Shown here piece by piece: positions 1 through 9,329 of a DNA stretch of 64,000 nt. The DNA comes from Allobosea sp. Leaf344 (GTDB lineage: Bacteria > Pseudomonadota > Alphaproteobacteria > Rhizobiales > Beijerinckiaceae). Position numbers and translations under genes: made by a program. The notes under the pieces were generated by a model. That model was not told where the DNA came from. It worked only from the letters and a program-made list of their open reading frames with translations, and searched no databases. The DNA is taken from NCBI RefSeq assembly GCF_001426225.1, contig NZ_LMRT01000014.1, positions 275,514 through 339,513 of the forward strand, read 5' to 3'. Position 1 is the stretch's first letter; the number at the start of each line of letters is the position of its first letter.

Positions 1-665
1 AGAACGGCCATGTCGCCACGCGCCATGCCGCCGGCGTCGGCAAGATCGACCGTCAGTCGCCGCTGCTCTCGACGAAGATCCCCGAGGTCAATTTCAACCC
101 GACCTGGACCGTGCCGGCTTCGATCATCCGCAAGGATCTGATCCCGAAGATGCGCAAGGAGCCGAACTACCTCACCGAGAACAAGATCCGCATCATCGGA
201 CCCAATGGCGAGATCGCGCCGCAGAACGTCAACTGGAATTCCGACGAGGCCACGCGCTACACCTTCCGCCAGGATCCGGGCGGCGAGTTCAACTCGCTCG
301 GCTTCGTCCGGATCAATATTCCGAGCCCGCACGGCGTCTACATGCACGACACGCCGGCCAAGGGCATTTTCGGCGATGATTACCGCTTCGTCTCCTCGGG
401 CTGCATCCGCGTCCAGAACGTGCGCGACTACATCGCCTGGCTGCTGAAGGACACGCCCGGCTGGGACCGCGCCAAGATCGACCAGGTCATCCAGTCCGGC
501 GAGCGCATCAATGCGCGCCTCGCCCAGCCGGTGCCCTGCTACTGGGTCTATGTCACCGCCTGGGCGACGCCCGATGGCGGCGTGCAGTTCCGCGACGACA
601 TCTACAACAAGGATGGGCTGGGGCCGGCGCCGGTGGCGGCGCTGCAGGGCGACCAGGACATCTGA
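1..665 (+). CDS. L,D-transpeptidase (YkuD/ErfK family), 5' end outside window
   Basis: C-terminal part of a periplasmic L,D-transpeptidase, which makes 3-3 peptidoglycan cross-links or anchors proteins to murein. The reading frame is open from base 3, well before the first possible start (GTG at 111), so the gene begins upstream of the window. The segment VNFNPTWTVPASI precedes the catalytic part. The YkuD signature is visible as HGVYMHDTP, followed about 20 residues later by SSGCIRVQN, whose Cys is the nucleophile. This arrangement resembles the long YcbB/LdtD-type enzymes. Family assignment is secure; the specific reaction is inferred. Confidence 0.9.
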   Translation, partial: NGHVATRHAAGVGKIDRQSPLLSTKIPEVNFNPTWTVPASIIRKDLIPKMRKEPNYLTENKIRIIGPNGEIAPQNVNWNSDEATRYTFRQDPGGEFNSLGFVRINIPSPHGVYMHDTPAKGIFGDDYRFVSSGCIRVQNVRDYIAWLLKDTPGWDRAKIDQVIQSGERINARLAQPVPCYWVYVTAWATPDGGVQFRDDIYNKDGLGPAPVAALQGDQDI

Positions 666-703
666 CCGGCCGAGCTGGCCTGGTCATGGCTGGCCTGTTC
701 ATG

Positions 704-729
704 ACCGCCGGGGCGACCCGGCGGTTTTT
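704..729 (+). terminator. Rho-independent terminator of the L,D-transpeptidase gene
   Basis: A perfect 9-bp stem (704-712 with 717-725) closes a GCGA tetraloop and is followed by a run of five T. It lies 39 bp after the transpeptidase stop codon and before the convergent flippase gene. Confidence 0.85.
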
Positions 730-770
730 CATTGGGCGCTGGCGTCGTCTCGCGGCGGGACTCGCCGGCG

Positions 771-2018
771 TCACCGCGCCCGGCGGCCGCGCCGCACCAG
801 GGCCCAGCTGCCGGCCAGCACCACGATTTCCGAGACGGCCGCGCCGAACAGCGCCCAGCGCGCCGGCGCCAGCAGCAGGATGACGCTGACCAGGCCGAGC
901 CCGATCACGGCTGCGAGCAGCGACAGCCTCGCTATGGATCGGTAGTCCTGTCTGATCTCGAGCCAGATTCGCGGCGTGGCGTAGAGCATCGGCATCAGGC
1001 TGGCGATCCAGGCCAGCAGCATCACCCCATCCGCCGCCGGCAGCGAAACACTAGCCGGCAGCAGCCGCAGCGCGATCAGCAGCGCCGCGAGATAGCCGAA
1101 CCCCAGCACCGCCAGCAGCAGCGGCCAGAGCCGCAGCACCCTGTCGATCTCCGGCTCGTCGTGCCGGGCCATCAGCCGCGCCAGTTCGGGATGGGCCATG
1201 TTGGCGAAGCCGGCCGAGAGGATGCGCAACGGCGCGAAGAGCAGCAGGGCGGCCGCGATCGGCGCGAAACCGGCGGGGCCGGCCCAGGCCGCGACCAGGA
1301 AGGCCATGCCCTGTCCCTGCGCATTGGTGATGCTGACGCTGAGCAGCGACCAGCGCAGATCCCGCCAGAGCTTGCGGTAGCGCCGCAGCAGATGGCGCGG
1401 CGGCGCCAGGCGCACCTTGTCTCGCGCCAGGCCGAGCATCACCAGGATGGCGAGGCCATTGGCCAGCGCCAGGGCCCAGAACAGCATCGCCAGCACATCG
1501 CCGCGCGCCGCCATGGCGAGCACCAGCGCCGCCCCGGCCATGCCGCTCGCGGTGAAGGCGACATCGCCCAGGCTGGCGAGACCCTGGCGCCCGCGCGCGA
1601 AGAACACCGTCCGCAAATGGCTGCGGATGCTCCAGAGCCAGACGAACAGGCCGCCCGCCAGCGCACCCTGCTCCAGCCAGCGCGACAAGAGCGCGGCGGT
1701 GAGCGCCGCCGCCGCCAGCGCCAGGATCATCGCCGCGGCACCGAAACTCGCCTCGATCGCCTGCGCCGCCGGGGTGTTCCGGCTCTGCGAGATCAGGATG
1801 CTGGCGGGGAGGGCGGTCAACGACCTCACATAGGTGAGGCCGAGCCCGCCGATGATCATCACCAGCGCGAAGACGCCGTAATCATAGGTCGAGGCGACCT
1901 GCAGCAGGGCCAGGTTCAGGCCGAGGTTGAAGACACCCTGCAGGGCCTCGCCGCTGACCATCACCGCGAGCCGGGCGGCCAGTCGCGGCAGGGCCGGCGT
2001 CAGCATCGCCGCGCGCAT
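771..2018 (-). CDS. Polysaccharide flippase-like multispanning membrane protein (MATE/Wzx superfamily)
   Basis: About 415 residues, almost entirely hydrophobic, with 12 or more predicted membrane spans and short Arg-rich loops, as in Wzx/O-antigen flippases that move undecaprenyl-linked sugars across the inner membrane. The N-terminus (LTPALPRLAARLAVMVSGEA, then FNLGLNLALLQVASTYDYG) resembles the first helix of such transporters. I chose the ATG at 2018, 22 bp after the stop of the upstream acyltransferase; the longer open frame would add a Pro/Arg-rich non-membrane tail that overlaps that gene. It is the last gene of a leftward cassette with a hydroxylase and an acyltransferase. The substrate cannot be read from the sequence. 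Confidence 0.7.
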   Translation of the reverse strand: MRAAMLTPALPRLAARLAVMVSGEALQGVFNLGLNLALLQVASTYDYGVFALVMIIGGLGLTYVRSLTALPASILISQSRNTPAAQAIEASFGAAAMILALAAAALTAALLSRWLEQGALAGGLFVWLWSIRSHLRTVFFARGRQGLASLGDVAFTASGMAGAALVLAMAARGDVLAMLFWALALANGLAILVMLGLARDKVRLAPPRHLLRRYRKLWRDLRWSLLSVSITNAQGQGMAFLVAAWAGPAGFAPIAAALLLFAPLRILSAGFANMAHPELARLMARHDEPEIDRVLRLWPLLLAVLGFGYLAALLIALRLLPASVSLPAADGVMLLAWIASLMPMLYATPRIWLEIRQDYRSIARLSLLAAVIGLGLVSVILLLAPARWALFGAAVSEIVVLAGSWALVRRGRRAR

Positions 2019-2040
2019 GACGAGCTCGGGCGGCGCCGCC

Positions 2041-3183
2041 TCATTCCGCCGCCACGGCGGCGACGGGGGCGGGGGCGCCGCGCTCGCTCCGCCAGGCCTG
2101 GAAGCGCCGGCGTGCCGCATCGGCCGCCAGCGCGAGATGGCCGAGCGGCGTGCGCGCGCCGGCATGCGAGGAGAGGATCAGCGAGCGCGTCGCGAAGCGC
2201 CGCTTGAACTCCTCGCCGCCGCACAAAAAGTCGACCTCGGCCAGCCCCCGGTCGATCGACCAGGCGATGTAGTCGCACATCAGCAGCATGCCGGGCGATG
2301 CCCGCTCGTGATCGGGATCATAGGTGGTGACGAAGGCCATCATCCGGTTGCGCTGCACCAGATTGATCGAGACCGCGACGATGGCCGGGCCGCATTCCAG
2401 CACGAAGAGCCGCAGCAACCCGAGCTCGCGCAGGCAGCCGACCAGCGCCGGCAGCGCGGCCGCGCCCTCGTCGAACAGGTCGGATTGACGGCCATGCCGC
2501 TCCAGCCATTTGCGCTTCAGCGCGGCGACATGCTCCAGCACCGGAGCGAGCGGCTCGTCGTCGCCGAGCAGCCTGAAGCGCAGCGGCCCCGATTCCTCGA
2601 TGAATTTGCGGCCGCGACGGTAGTTCTGCCGGGTCTTCTTGGACTGGCTGTCGAGCCAGGCGTCGCCGCTCGGCCAGGAGCCGGCCACCCGGTAATTCTC
2701 CTCCTGGCGCCAATAGGGCCGCAGCCTTACCGAGGCCGGCCGCGCCGCCAGCCCCTGCGCCAGCGCGTCGGGCAGCAGCCGGTTGAGATAGACGAGGTCG
2801 AAGCCGCCCGAAGCTAGCACCGCCTGCCAGAGCGGCTCGAGCTCGGCCGGCCGCAGCCCCGGTGCCACCAGCGCGTCGCAGAAGTCGCTATGGTCGCGCG
2901 CCGCCCATTCCAGCGTCCTGATCGCGCCCTTGCGCCGGATGGCGAGCGGCAGGATCGCGACCAGCGCCTCGCCCCGCCAGAGCAGCGCGAGGCGCAGCTT
3001 CAGCCGGGAGCGGCCAGGCGCGGTGCGCCACCAGGCCAGGATCCAGCGATGGCTCTGGAAGACCAGCCCGTCGGCGTCCGCCCAGAGCCTGTCCCAGGAC
3101 GGGGCGAGCTCCGCCAGCCGCTCGGGCGCGTCGACGATCTCGATGGTCGCGCCAGGCGCGGCTGCCGCGGCGGAATGGGTCAC
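2041..3183 (-). CDS. CelD/BcsL-type GNAT acyltransferase
   Basis: About 380 residues of the acetyltransferase family often annotated as CelD or 'involved in cellulose biosynthesis' (GNAT fold, BioF2-like domain). Typical elements are QSHRWILAWWRT near the N-terminus, a basic central segment (SKKTRQNYRRGRKFIEESG) and the C-terminal YDPDHERASPGMLL...DFLCGGEEFKRRF. The start is the GTG at 3183, because its bases overlap the TGA of the preceding gene (GTGA), indicating translational coupling. The family is thought to acylate cell-surface polysaccharide or lipid precursors, so the flanking flippase fits. A paralogue lies at 36356-37579. Confidence 0.75.
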   Translation of the reverse strand: MTHSAAAAAPGATIEIVDAPERLAELAPSWDRLWADADGLVFQSHRWILAWWRTAPGRSRLKLRLALLWRGEALVAILPLAIRRKGAIRTLEWAARDHSDFCDALVAPGLRPAELEPLWQAVLASGGFDLVYLNRLLPDALAQGLAARPASVRLRPYWRQEENYRVAGSWPSGDAWLDSQSKKTRQNYRRGRKFIEESGPLRFRLLGDDEPLAPVLEHVAALKRKWLERHGRQSDLFDEGAAALPALVGCLRELGLLRLFVLECGPAIVAVSINLVQRNRMMAFVTTYDPDHERASPGMLLMCDYIAWSIDRGLAEVDFLCGGEEFKRRFATRSLILSSHAGARTPLGHLALAADAARRRFQAWRSERGAPAPVAAVAAE

Positions 3184-4190
3184 GAGCGCTGCGCTTCCGA
3201 TTTGGCGGCCGGCTCGGCGGAGGTTTTGCCGAAGCCGAGGCGCTTGACGATCTGCCGCCACATCCGCTTCAGCGGCATCAGGTAGAGCCCGCGCAGGCTC
3301 TGATAGTCGCTGGCGTTGCGCTCCATCAGCCCGAAGCGGAAATCCTCATCGGGCTCCGGGACGCATTGCGTGCCGAACAGCCGGTCCCAGAAGGAGAAGA
3401 GCAGCCCGAAGTTCTTGTCGTAATGCCGCGGATCGGTGCTGTGATGCAGCTGGTGCCAATGCGGGCAGAGAATGACGCTGTTCAGCCGCCCGAACGAGAT
3501 CTTGAAATGCGTATGCCTGACGAAATCCATCATCAGGATGTTGCGCATGACATAGACGTTGACGCCGAAGATCGTCAGCTCGACCAGGTTGAAGGCGACG
3601 AGCGACCAGATTCCGAAGCAGATGCCGGGGATCACCCCGTCCCAGGCCCGGTTCATCAGCTCGTCGAGCGGGTGCACCCGGTCCTTGGTGATCCCGACCA
3701 TGACCTCGGCGGAGTGGTGGACCTTATGCAGCTCCCAGAGGATCGGGTAGCGGTGCTGCGCCACGTGATAAAGGTAATAGGAGAGGTCGTAGGCGACGAG
3801 CATGGTCACGGTGAAGACCACCACCGTCAGCGGGCCGGGCTCGCCGCTCATCAGCGGCGGCGTGAAGGGGAGCACGGCGCCGAGCACGGTGCTCGTCGCA
3901 TAGCCGACTGCGACGACGAAGGTGATGCCCGCCGGCAGCATCAGCAGCGGCATCAGCGCCTTGCGCGTCACCCAGAACAGCAGATCCGCCCGCGCCGAGG
4001 GGTGGTAGATGATCTCGTTCGGGAAGACGAAATCGAAAAACTCGCGCAGGCTTTTCTGCTCGACGGTCCGCCAATAGGCGATCAGCGCGCTGACGAAGGC
4101 GGTGAGCAGCAGCAGCGCCGTGGTCAGCAGATTGGCGGCTGAGACCTTGTCGAGGATTTGGGCGACCAGATTGTGCAGCGTGTCGTACAT
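3180..4190 (-). CDS. Sterol desaturase / fatty acid hydroxylase family membrane enzyme
   Basis: A 336-residue integral-membrane di-iron enzyme. The family's histidine clusters are visible as HVAQH, HKVHHSAE and HWHQLHHSTD, with membrane helices before and after them. Members hydroxylate or desaturate lipids; the bacterial substrates are diverse (fatty acids, carotenoids, hopanoids, ornithine lipids), and none is implied here. It is the first gene of a leftward operon coupled by a 4-base overlap to the CelD-type acyltransferase and then the flippase. Divergent from glyA. Confidence 0.85.
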   Translation of the reverse strand: MYDTLHNLVAQILDKVSAANLLTTALLLLTAFVSALIAYWRTVEQKSLREFFDFVFPNEIIYHPSARADLLFWVTRKALMPLLMLPAGITFVVAVGYATSTVLGAVLPFTPPLMSGEPGPLTVVVFTVTMLVAYDLSYYLYHVAQHRYPILWELHKVHHSAEVMVGITKDRVHPLDELMNRAWDGVIPGICFGIWSLVAFNLVELTIFGVNVYVMRNILMMDFVRHTHFKISFGRLNSVILCPHWHQLHHSTDPRHYDKNFGLLFSFWDRLFGTQCVPEPDEDFRFGLMERNASDYQSLRGLYLMPLKRMWRQIVKRLGFGKTSAEPAAKSEAQRS

Positions 4191-4442
4191 GCCGCCAACT
4201 TGCCGATACCCTCTTAAATTTTGCCTATGGCGATCATCGAAAACTGAAGAGATGAGTAAATTTTTCGGGATCGCAGGGCCGCCCGCGCAGCCAGCGGCGG
4301 GGATTCTCGCCGCTCGCGCCGCTCCGCGACATCACCGCCGGAGTCTCGCCCTTTTCCTGCGGGGCCGTCGCATGCTAGGGCACCGGCCACCGACACGGCC
4401 GTGACTCATGGCCTGCCGCCGATTAGCGCCGAGGAGCCGCCG

Positions 4443-5744
4443 ATGAGCCGTGACGCCGCCGCCGACAAGCATCTGTCGAACTCCTTCTTCGCCGCTTCGC
4501 TCGCCGATGCCGATCCCGAGATCTACCGCGCCATCGAGCTCGAGCTCGGCCGCCAGCGCGACGAGATCGAGCTGATCGCCTCGGAGAACATCGTCTCGCG
4601 CGCCGTGCTCGAGGCGCAGGGCTCGGTGATGACCAACAAATACGCCGAGGGCTATCCGGGACGGCGCTATTACGGCGGCTGCCAATTCGTCGACATCGCC
4701 GAGAAGCTGGCGATCGAGCGCGCCTGCCGGCTGTTCGGCTGCGGCTTCGCCAATGTCCAGCCCAATTCCGGCAGCCAGGCCAACCAGGCCGTGTTCATGG
4801 CGCTGATGCAGCCCGGCGACACCTTCATGGGGCTGGATCTCGCCGCGGGCGGCCATCTCACCCATGGCGCCCCGGTCAACCAGTCCGGCAAATGGTTCAA
4901 CGTCGTGTCCTACGGCGTCTGCGTGGTCGACCAGCTCATCGACTACGAGGCGCTGGAGCGGCTCGCCCGCGAGCATAAGCCCAAGATCATCGTGGCGGGC
5001 GGCTCGGCCTATGCGCGGCACTGGGATTTCGCCCGCTTCCGGGCGATCGCGGACGAGGTCGGCGCCTATCTCTTCGTCGACATGGCGCATTTCGCCGGGC
5101 TCGTCGCGGGCGGCGCGCATCCCTCGCCGTTCCCCCACGCCCATGTCGCCACCACCACGACCCACAAGACCTTGCGCGGTCCGCGCGGCGGCATGATCCT
5201 GACCAATGACGAGGCGCTGGCCAAGAAGTTCAACTCGGCCATCTTCCCCGGCATCCAGGGCGGGCCGCTGATGCATGTCATCGCCGCCAAGGCGGTGGCG
5301 TTCCAGGAGGCGCTGCAGCCGGAGTTCAAGATCTATGCGCGCGCCGTGGTCGAGAACGCCAAGGCGCTGGCGGAGGCGCTGAAGAGCCGCGGCTTCGACC
5401 TCGTCACCGGCGGGACCGACAACCATCTGATGCTGGTCGACCTGCGCTCCAAGAAGGTCACCGGCAAGGCGGCCGAAGGGGCGCTGGGGCGCGCCCACAT
5501 CACCTGCAACAAGAACGGCATCCCCTTCGATCCGGAGAAGCCGATGGTCACCTCCGGCATCCGCCTCGGCACGCCCGCAGCCACCTCGCGCGGCTTCGGC
5601 GTGGCCGAGTTCCAGCGCGTCGGCGAGCTGATCGCCGAGGTGCTGGACGGGCTGAGCCGGAATGGCGAAGAGGGCAATGCGGCGGTCGAGCAGGCGGTCA
5701 AGGCCAAGGCACACGAGCTGACGGGCCGGTTCCCGATCTATTGA
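4443..5744 (+). CDS. glyA: Serine hydroxymethyltransferase
   Basis: Interconverts serine and glycine with tetrahydrofolate; cytosolic PLP enzyme. The 433-residue product shows [28 protein letters not shown], and the PLP-lysine motif [14 protein letters not shown] (Lys near residue 242). I chose the ATG at 4443, preceded by GAGGAG at about 7 bases, instead of the upstream ATG at 4401. Full family length. It leads the glyA-nrdR-rib block typical of Rhizobiales. Confidence 0.97.
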   Translation: MSRDAAADKHLSNSFFAASLADADPEIYRAIELELGRQRDEIELIASENIVSRAVLEAQGSVMTNKYAEGYPGRRYYGGCQFVDIAEKLAIERACRLFGCGFANVQPNSGSQANQAVFMALMQPGDTFMGLDLAAGGHLTHGAPVNQSGKWFNVVSYGVCVVDQLIDYEALERLAREHKPKIIVAGGSAYARHWDFARFRAIADEVGAYLFVDMAHFAGLVAGGAHPSPFPHAHVATTTTHKTLRGPRGGMILTNDEALAKKFNSAIFPGIQGGPLMHVIAAKAVAFQEALQPEFKIYARAVVENAKALAEALKSRGFDLVTGGTDNHLMLVDLRSKKVTGKAAEGALGRAHITCNKNGIPFDPEKPMVTSGIRLGTPAATSRGFGVAEFQRVGELIAEVLDGLSRNGEEGNAAVEQAVKAKAHELTGRFPIY

Positions 5745-5889
5745 GCGAGCGGCGACCGGCTTGCGCCGCCCGCCCTTCAGGCCTAGCGCTGTCGCCGAGC
5801 CGGGCTGGCCCTCCCGGCCCGGCGCGAAGCGTGTCGTAGCCCCGCGCGACGAGGCCGCAGCCTCCGTCGCGAAGCTCTGAAAGCCCGTC

Positions 5890-6387
5890 ATGCGCTGTCC
5901 CTATTGCGGTTCCCTCGATACGCAGGTGAAGGATTCCCGGCCCACCGACGATTCCGCCTCGATCCGTCGCCGCCGCGTCTGCCCCGATTGCGGCGGGCGC
6001 TTCACCACCTTCGAGCGGGTGCAGCTGCGCGAACTCACCGTGGTCAAGCGCTCGGGCCGCCGCACGCCGTTCGACCGCGACAAGCTGCAGACCTCGATCG
6101 AGGTCGCGCTGCGCAAGCGCGCGGTGGCGCCGGAGCGGATCGAGCGCATGGTCAACGGCATCGTCAGGCAGCTCGAAAGCTCCGGCGATTCCGAGATCAC
6201 CAGCTCGGCCATCGGCGAATTGGTGATGGAGGGGCTGAAATCGCTCGACGACGTCGCCTATGTCCGCTTCGCCTCGGTCTACAAGAATTTTCGCGAAGCG
6301 CGCGATTTCGAAGAGATTCTGGGCCAGCTCGGCGCGGATGAGGATGGCGCCGGCGGCGCGTCGGCGCCTGCCCGCAGCGATGACTGA
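5890..6387 (+). CDS. nrdR: Transcriptional repressor NrdR
   Basis: A 165-residue ATP-cone repressor of ribonucleotide reductase genes. An N-terminal zinc ribbon (CPYCGS...[12 protein letters not shown]) is followed by the ATP-cone domain ([20 protein letters not shown]...[11 protein letters not shown]). The acidic/Ala-rich tail after about residue 150 is a little longer than in E. coli. It overlaps ribD by 8 bases, so the two are probably co-translated, as in many proteobacteria. Confidence 0.97.
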   Translation: MRCPYCGSLDTQVKDSRPTDDSASIRRRRVCPDCGGRFTTFERVQLRELTVVKRSGRRTPFDRDKLQTSIEVALRKRAVAPERIERMVNGIVRQLESSGDSEITSSAIGELVMEGLKSLDDVAYVRFASVYKNFREARDFEEILGQLGADEDGAGGASAPARSDD

Positions 6388-7510
6388 GCAGGACGCGGTC
6401 GACGCCGCCTTCATGCGCCAGGCGCTGGCGATCGGCGCCCGCGGCCTCGGCACCACCTGGCCCAATCCCAGCGTCGGCGCGATCGTCACACGCGACACGC
6501 CGGACGGGCCGGTGATCGTCGCCCGCGGCTTCACCCATCCCGGCGGCCGCCCGCATGGCGAGGCCGCGGCCTTCGCCAGGGCAGGGGTCGCGGCTGCCGG
6601 CGGCACGCTCTACGTCACGCTGGAACCCTGTTCCCACCGCACCATCCGCGCGGCGACGCCCTGCGTCGAATACACCATCCTCTCCGGCGTCCGCCGCGTC
6701 GTCTCGGCGATGGCCGATCCCAACCCCCGCATCGCCGGCCTCGGCCATGCGCTGCTGCGCAGCGCCGGGCTCACCGTCACCACCGGGGTGCTGGAGGCGC
6801 AGGCCCAGCGCAGCCATCGCGGCCATGTGCTGCGGGTCACGAGGGGCCGCCCGCTGGTCACCTTCAAGATCGCCCGCACGGCCGATGGCTATGCCGGCGG
6901 GCCGGGAGGCGCGCGCCTCGCCGTCTCCTGCCCGGAAGCCTCGGCCTGGGTGCATCTCCAGCGCGCGCATCACGATGCGATCATGCTCGGCATCGGCTCC
7001 GTGCTGGCGGATGATCCGCAATTGACCGTGCGCCTGCCGGGCATGGCCGGGCGCTCGCCGGTGCGCGTCATCCTGGATTCGCAGCTGCGCCTGCCCCTGC
7101 ACGGCAAGCTCGTCGCCGGCGCCGGCACCGTGCCGGTCTGGGTGATCGCGGCCGAGACGGCGCCGGTGGCGCCGGAGGCGGCGCTGGTCGCGGCCGGTGT
7201 CGAGGTGATGCGGGTCGGCCTCGGCCCGCACGGCCATCTCGACCTCGGCGAGGCGCTGCAGCTGCTCGGGGCGCGCGGCATCACCCGCGTCTTTTCGGAA
7301 GGCGGACCGCGGGTCGGCGAGCAGTTGGCGCAGGCCGGCCTGGCCGACGAGGTCATCGTCTCGACCTCGCCCGACCGGCTCGGCGCGGAGGGTGTCACCG
7401 CCGTGCGCCCCGCCCTTGCCGCGCTGCTGGCCGATCCCGATCTCTACGACCGCGTCGAGACCGGGCTGATCGGCCGCGACGCCTTCGAGCATTTCGTGAG
7501 GAAATCCTGA
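6380..7510 (+). CDS. ribD: Bifunctional diaminohydroxyphosphoribosylaminopyrimidine deaminase / 5-amino-6-(5-phosphoribosylamino)uracil reductase
   Basis: Carries out steps 2 and 3 of riboflavin synthesis. About 376 residues: an N-terminal zinc deaminase domain ([34 protein letters not shown]...TPC) and a C-terminal reductase domain from about residue 150 ([33 protein letters not shown]). The deaminase box differs slightly from the usual: HGE replaces HAE, and the spacing [12 protein letters not shown] lacks the common GRTPPC. The ATG at 6380 sits inside the nrdR end. The stop and the ribE start share an A (TGATG). Confidence 0.95.
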   Translation: MTEQDAVDAAFMRQALAIGARGLGTTWPNPSVGAIVTRDTPDGPVIVARGFTHPGGRPHGEAAAFARAGVAAAGGTLYVTLEPCSHRTIRAATPCVEYTILSGVRRVVSAMADPNPRIAGLGHALLRSAGLTVTTGVLEAQAQRSHRGHVLRVTRGRPLVTFKIARTADGYAGGPGGARLAVSCPEASAWVHLQRAHHDAIMLGIGSVLADDPQLTVRLPGMAGRSPVRVILDSQLRLPLHGKLVAGAGTVPVWVIAAETAPVAPEAALVAAGVEVMRVGLGPHGHLDLGEALQLLGARGITRVFSEGGPRVGEQLAQAGLADEVIVSTSPDRLGAEGVTAVRPALAALLADPDLYDRVETGLIGRDAFEHFVRKS

Positions 7511-8157
7511 TGTTCACCGGCATCGTCACCGCCATCGGCACCGTCGTCTCGGCCGAGGCGAAGGGCCCCAATCTGAAGCGCTTCGCCATCGCCTGCCCCT
7601 GGGACGCGGCCGGCATCGAGATCGGCGCCTCCATCGCCTGTGCCGGCATCTGCCTGACGGTGACCGAGCTGCGCCGCCGCGACGATGGCGCGCCGGGCTG
7701 CGTCTTCCAGGTCGAGGCCGCGGCGGAAACCCTGGCCCGGACGCGGGTGAGCGACTGGCGGGAAGGGACCCGCATCAACATGGAGCGCTCGCTGAAGGTC
7801 GGCGACGAGCTCGGTGGCCATCTCGTCACCGGCCATGTCGACGGCGTCGCGACGATCGAGGCGATCGACGCCATCCCCGCCGATCCCGACCAGCCCTGGG
7901 GCGCGACCGCGCGCTTCCACATCCGCGCGCCGCACGCGCTCTCGCGCTTCATCGCGCCCAAGGGCTCGATCTGCCTCGACGGCACGTCGCTCACCGTCAA
8001 CACGGTGGAGGGCGACGTCTTCACGGTGCTGCTGATCCCGCATTCCTTCTCCGTCACCACCTGGGGAGACCGGCAGGTGGGCGATCCGGTGCATCTCGAG
8101 GTCGATCTGATGGCCCGCTACGCCGCGCGGCTTGCGGAGGCGCGCGGGCAGGGGTAA
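7510..8157 (+). CDS. ribE: Riboflavin synthase, alpha subunit
   Basis: Dismutates two 6,7-dimethyl-8-ribityllumazine molecules into riboflavin. The 215-residue protein begins with the invariant MFTGIV and carries two lumazine-binding barrels: SIACAGICLTV with GGHLVTGHVDGV in the first, and KGSICLDGTSLTVN in the second. It overlaps ribD by one base and precedes ribH. No FMN-riboswitch-like leader is seen before this operon. Confidence 0.96.
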   Translation: MFTGIVTAIGTVVSAEAKGPNLKRFAIACPWDAAGIEIGASIACAGICLTVTELRRRDDGAPGCVFQVEAAAETLARTRVSDWREGTRINMERSLKVGDELGGHLVTGHVDGVATIEAIDAIPADPDQPWGATARFHIRAPHALSRFIAPKGSICLDGTSLTVNTVEGDVFTVLLIPHSFSVTTWGDRQVGDPVHLEVDLMARYAARLAEARGQG

Positions 8158-8307
8158 GAGCCCGTTCCAACTCAGCCCTCATCCAGAGGAGCCGCGGATG
8201 GCGGCGTCCCGCCGGACGTGTCCTCCGGCTCGATGCTACCTGGACACGGGGGCTCTCCCTGTCGCGGGGCCCAACCCCGCTTCCATGCCTGATTCGAGGA
8301 TAGATCC

Positions 8308-8817
8308 ATGGCCGGACCCCGGCAGATATCGGCCGACAGGGCCGCGACTTCCGCCATGCCGCTCGAGGGTGCGCGCGTCCTCGTGGTCGAGGCCCGCTTC
8401 TACGATGAACTCGCCGACGAGCTGCTCGAGGGCGCGCTGGAAGCGCTCGACGCCGCCGATTGCCGGGTCGACGTCGTCACCGTGCCGGGCGCGCTCGAAA
8501 TCCCGGCGGCGATCATCATCGGGTTGCGCGCCGCGGATGAGGCGGTCGATCCCTATGAGGCCGTGGTGGCGTTGGGCACCGTCATCCGTGGCGAGACCGG
8601 CCATTACGACATCGTCGCCGGCGAGAGCTCGCGGGCGCTGATGGATATCTCGGTCGCCTATGCGCTGCCCCTGGGCAACGGCATCCTCACCGTCGAGAAC
8701 GAGGCGCAGGCCTGGGCACGCGCCAGGCGCGGCGAGATGAACAAGGGCGGCGGCGCGGCGGAGGCGGCGCTGGCGGTGCTGCGCTACAAACGCTCGCTGG
8801 CGGAGCCGTCGCCATGA
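8308..8817 (+). CDS. ribH: 6,7-dimethyl-8-ribityllumazine synthase
   Basis: Condenses the ribityl uracil intermediate with dihydroxybutanone phosphate. The 169-residue protein shows [43 protein letters not shown] and the ESSRALMD region. The N-terminus to about residue 20 is variable; an internal Met at residue 17 could also be a start. Its stop overlaps the nusB start (ATGA). The 150 bp before it contain no gene. Confidence 0.95.
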   Translation: MAGPRQISADRAATSAMPLEGARVLVVEARFYDELADELLEGALEALDAADCRVDVVTVPGALEIPAAIIIGLRAADEAVDPYEAVVALGTVIRGETGHYDIVAGESSRALMDISVAYALPLGNGILTVENEAQAWARARRGEMNKGGGAAEAALAVLRYKRSLAEPSP

Positions 8818-9281
8818 GCCGGGCCGAGCTGCGCCGCGGGGCGCGATTGTCGGTCGTGCAGGCGCTCTACGAGATGGAGATCGGCGGGCGCGGCGTGGTC
8901 GAGGCCATGGCCGAGTTCGAAGCCTTCTGGATCGGCAAGGAGGTCGAGGATATCGAGCTGCCCAAGGCCGAGATCGCCTTTTTCCGCGATCTGCTCGGCG
9001 GGGTGGTGCGCGAGCAGCGCCTGGTCGACCGTGCCGTCGACGAGCTCCTGGCCGATGGCTGGCCGCTGAAGCGCGTCGAGGCCGTGGTGCGCGCCATCTT
9101 CCGCGCCGGAGCCTATGAGCTCGCCTTTCGCAAGGACGTGCCGGCCCGCGCCGTCATCTCGGAATATGTCGCCGTCGCCCGTGCCTTCTATGATGGCGAG
9201 GAGATCGGCATGATCAACGCGGTTCTCGACCGGATGGCGCGCGATTTCCGGGCCGACGAGTTCGATGCGCCGACCGCGTGA
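8814..9281 (+). CDS. nusB: Transcription antitermination factor NusB
   Basis: A 155-residue all-helical RNA-binding protein that, with NusE, supports rRNA antitermination. Recognised by [16 protein letters not shown] at the start and by the C-terminal block [19 protein letters not shown]...[13 protein letters not shown]. It sits between ribH and thiL, the common alphaproteobacterial order, and begins with an ATGA overlap. Confidence 0.95.
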   Translation: MSRAELRRGARLSVVQALYEMEIGGRGVVEAMAEFEAFWIGKEVEDIELPKAEIAFFRDLLGGVVREQRLVDRAVDELLADGWPLKRVEAVVRAIFRAGAYELAFRKDVPARAVISEYVAVARAFYDGEEIGMINAVLDRMARDFRADEFDAPTA

Positions 9282-9329
9282 CGGCCGGCGAGCTCCTGCG
9301 GCCGGTCGCGGTCTCGAGTGGAACCTGCC

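Noticed and set aside
7300..8320. FMN riboswitch in the riboflavin operon
   Set aside because: The junctions ribD/ribE overlap and the 150-bp ribE-ribH gap shows no RFN-element-like conserved stems.
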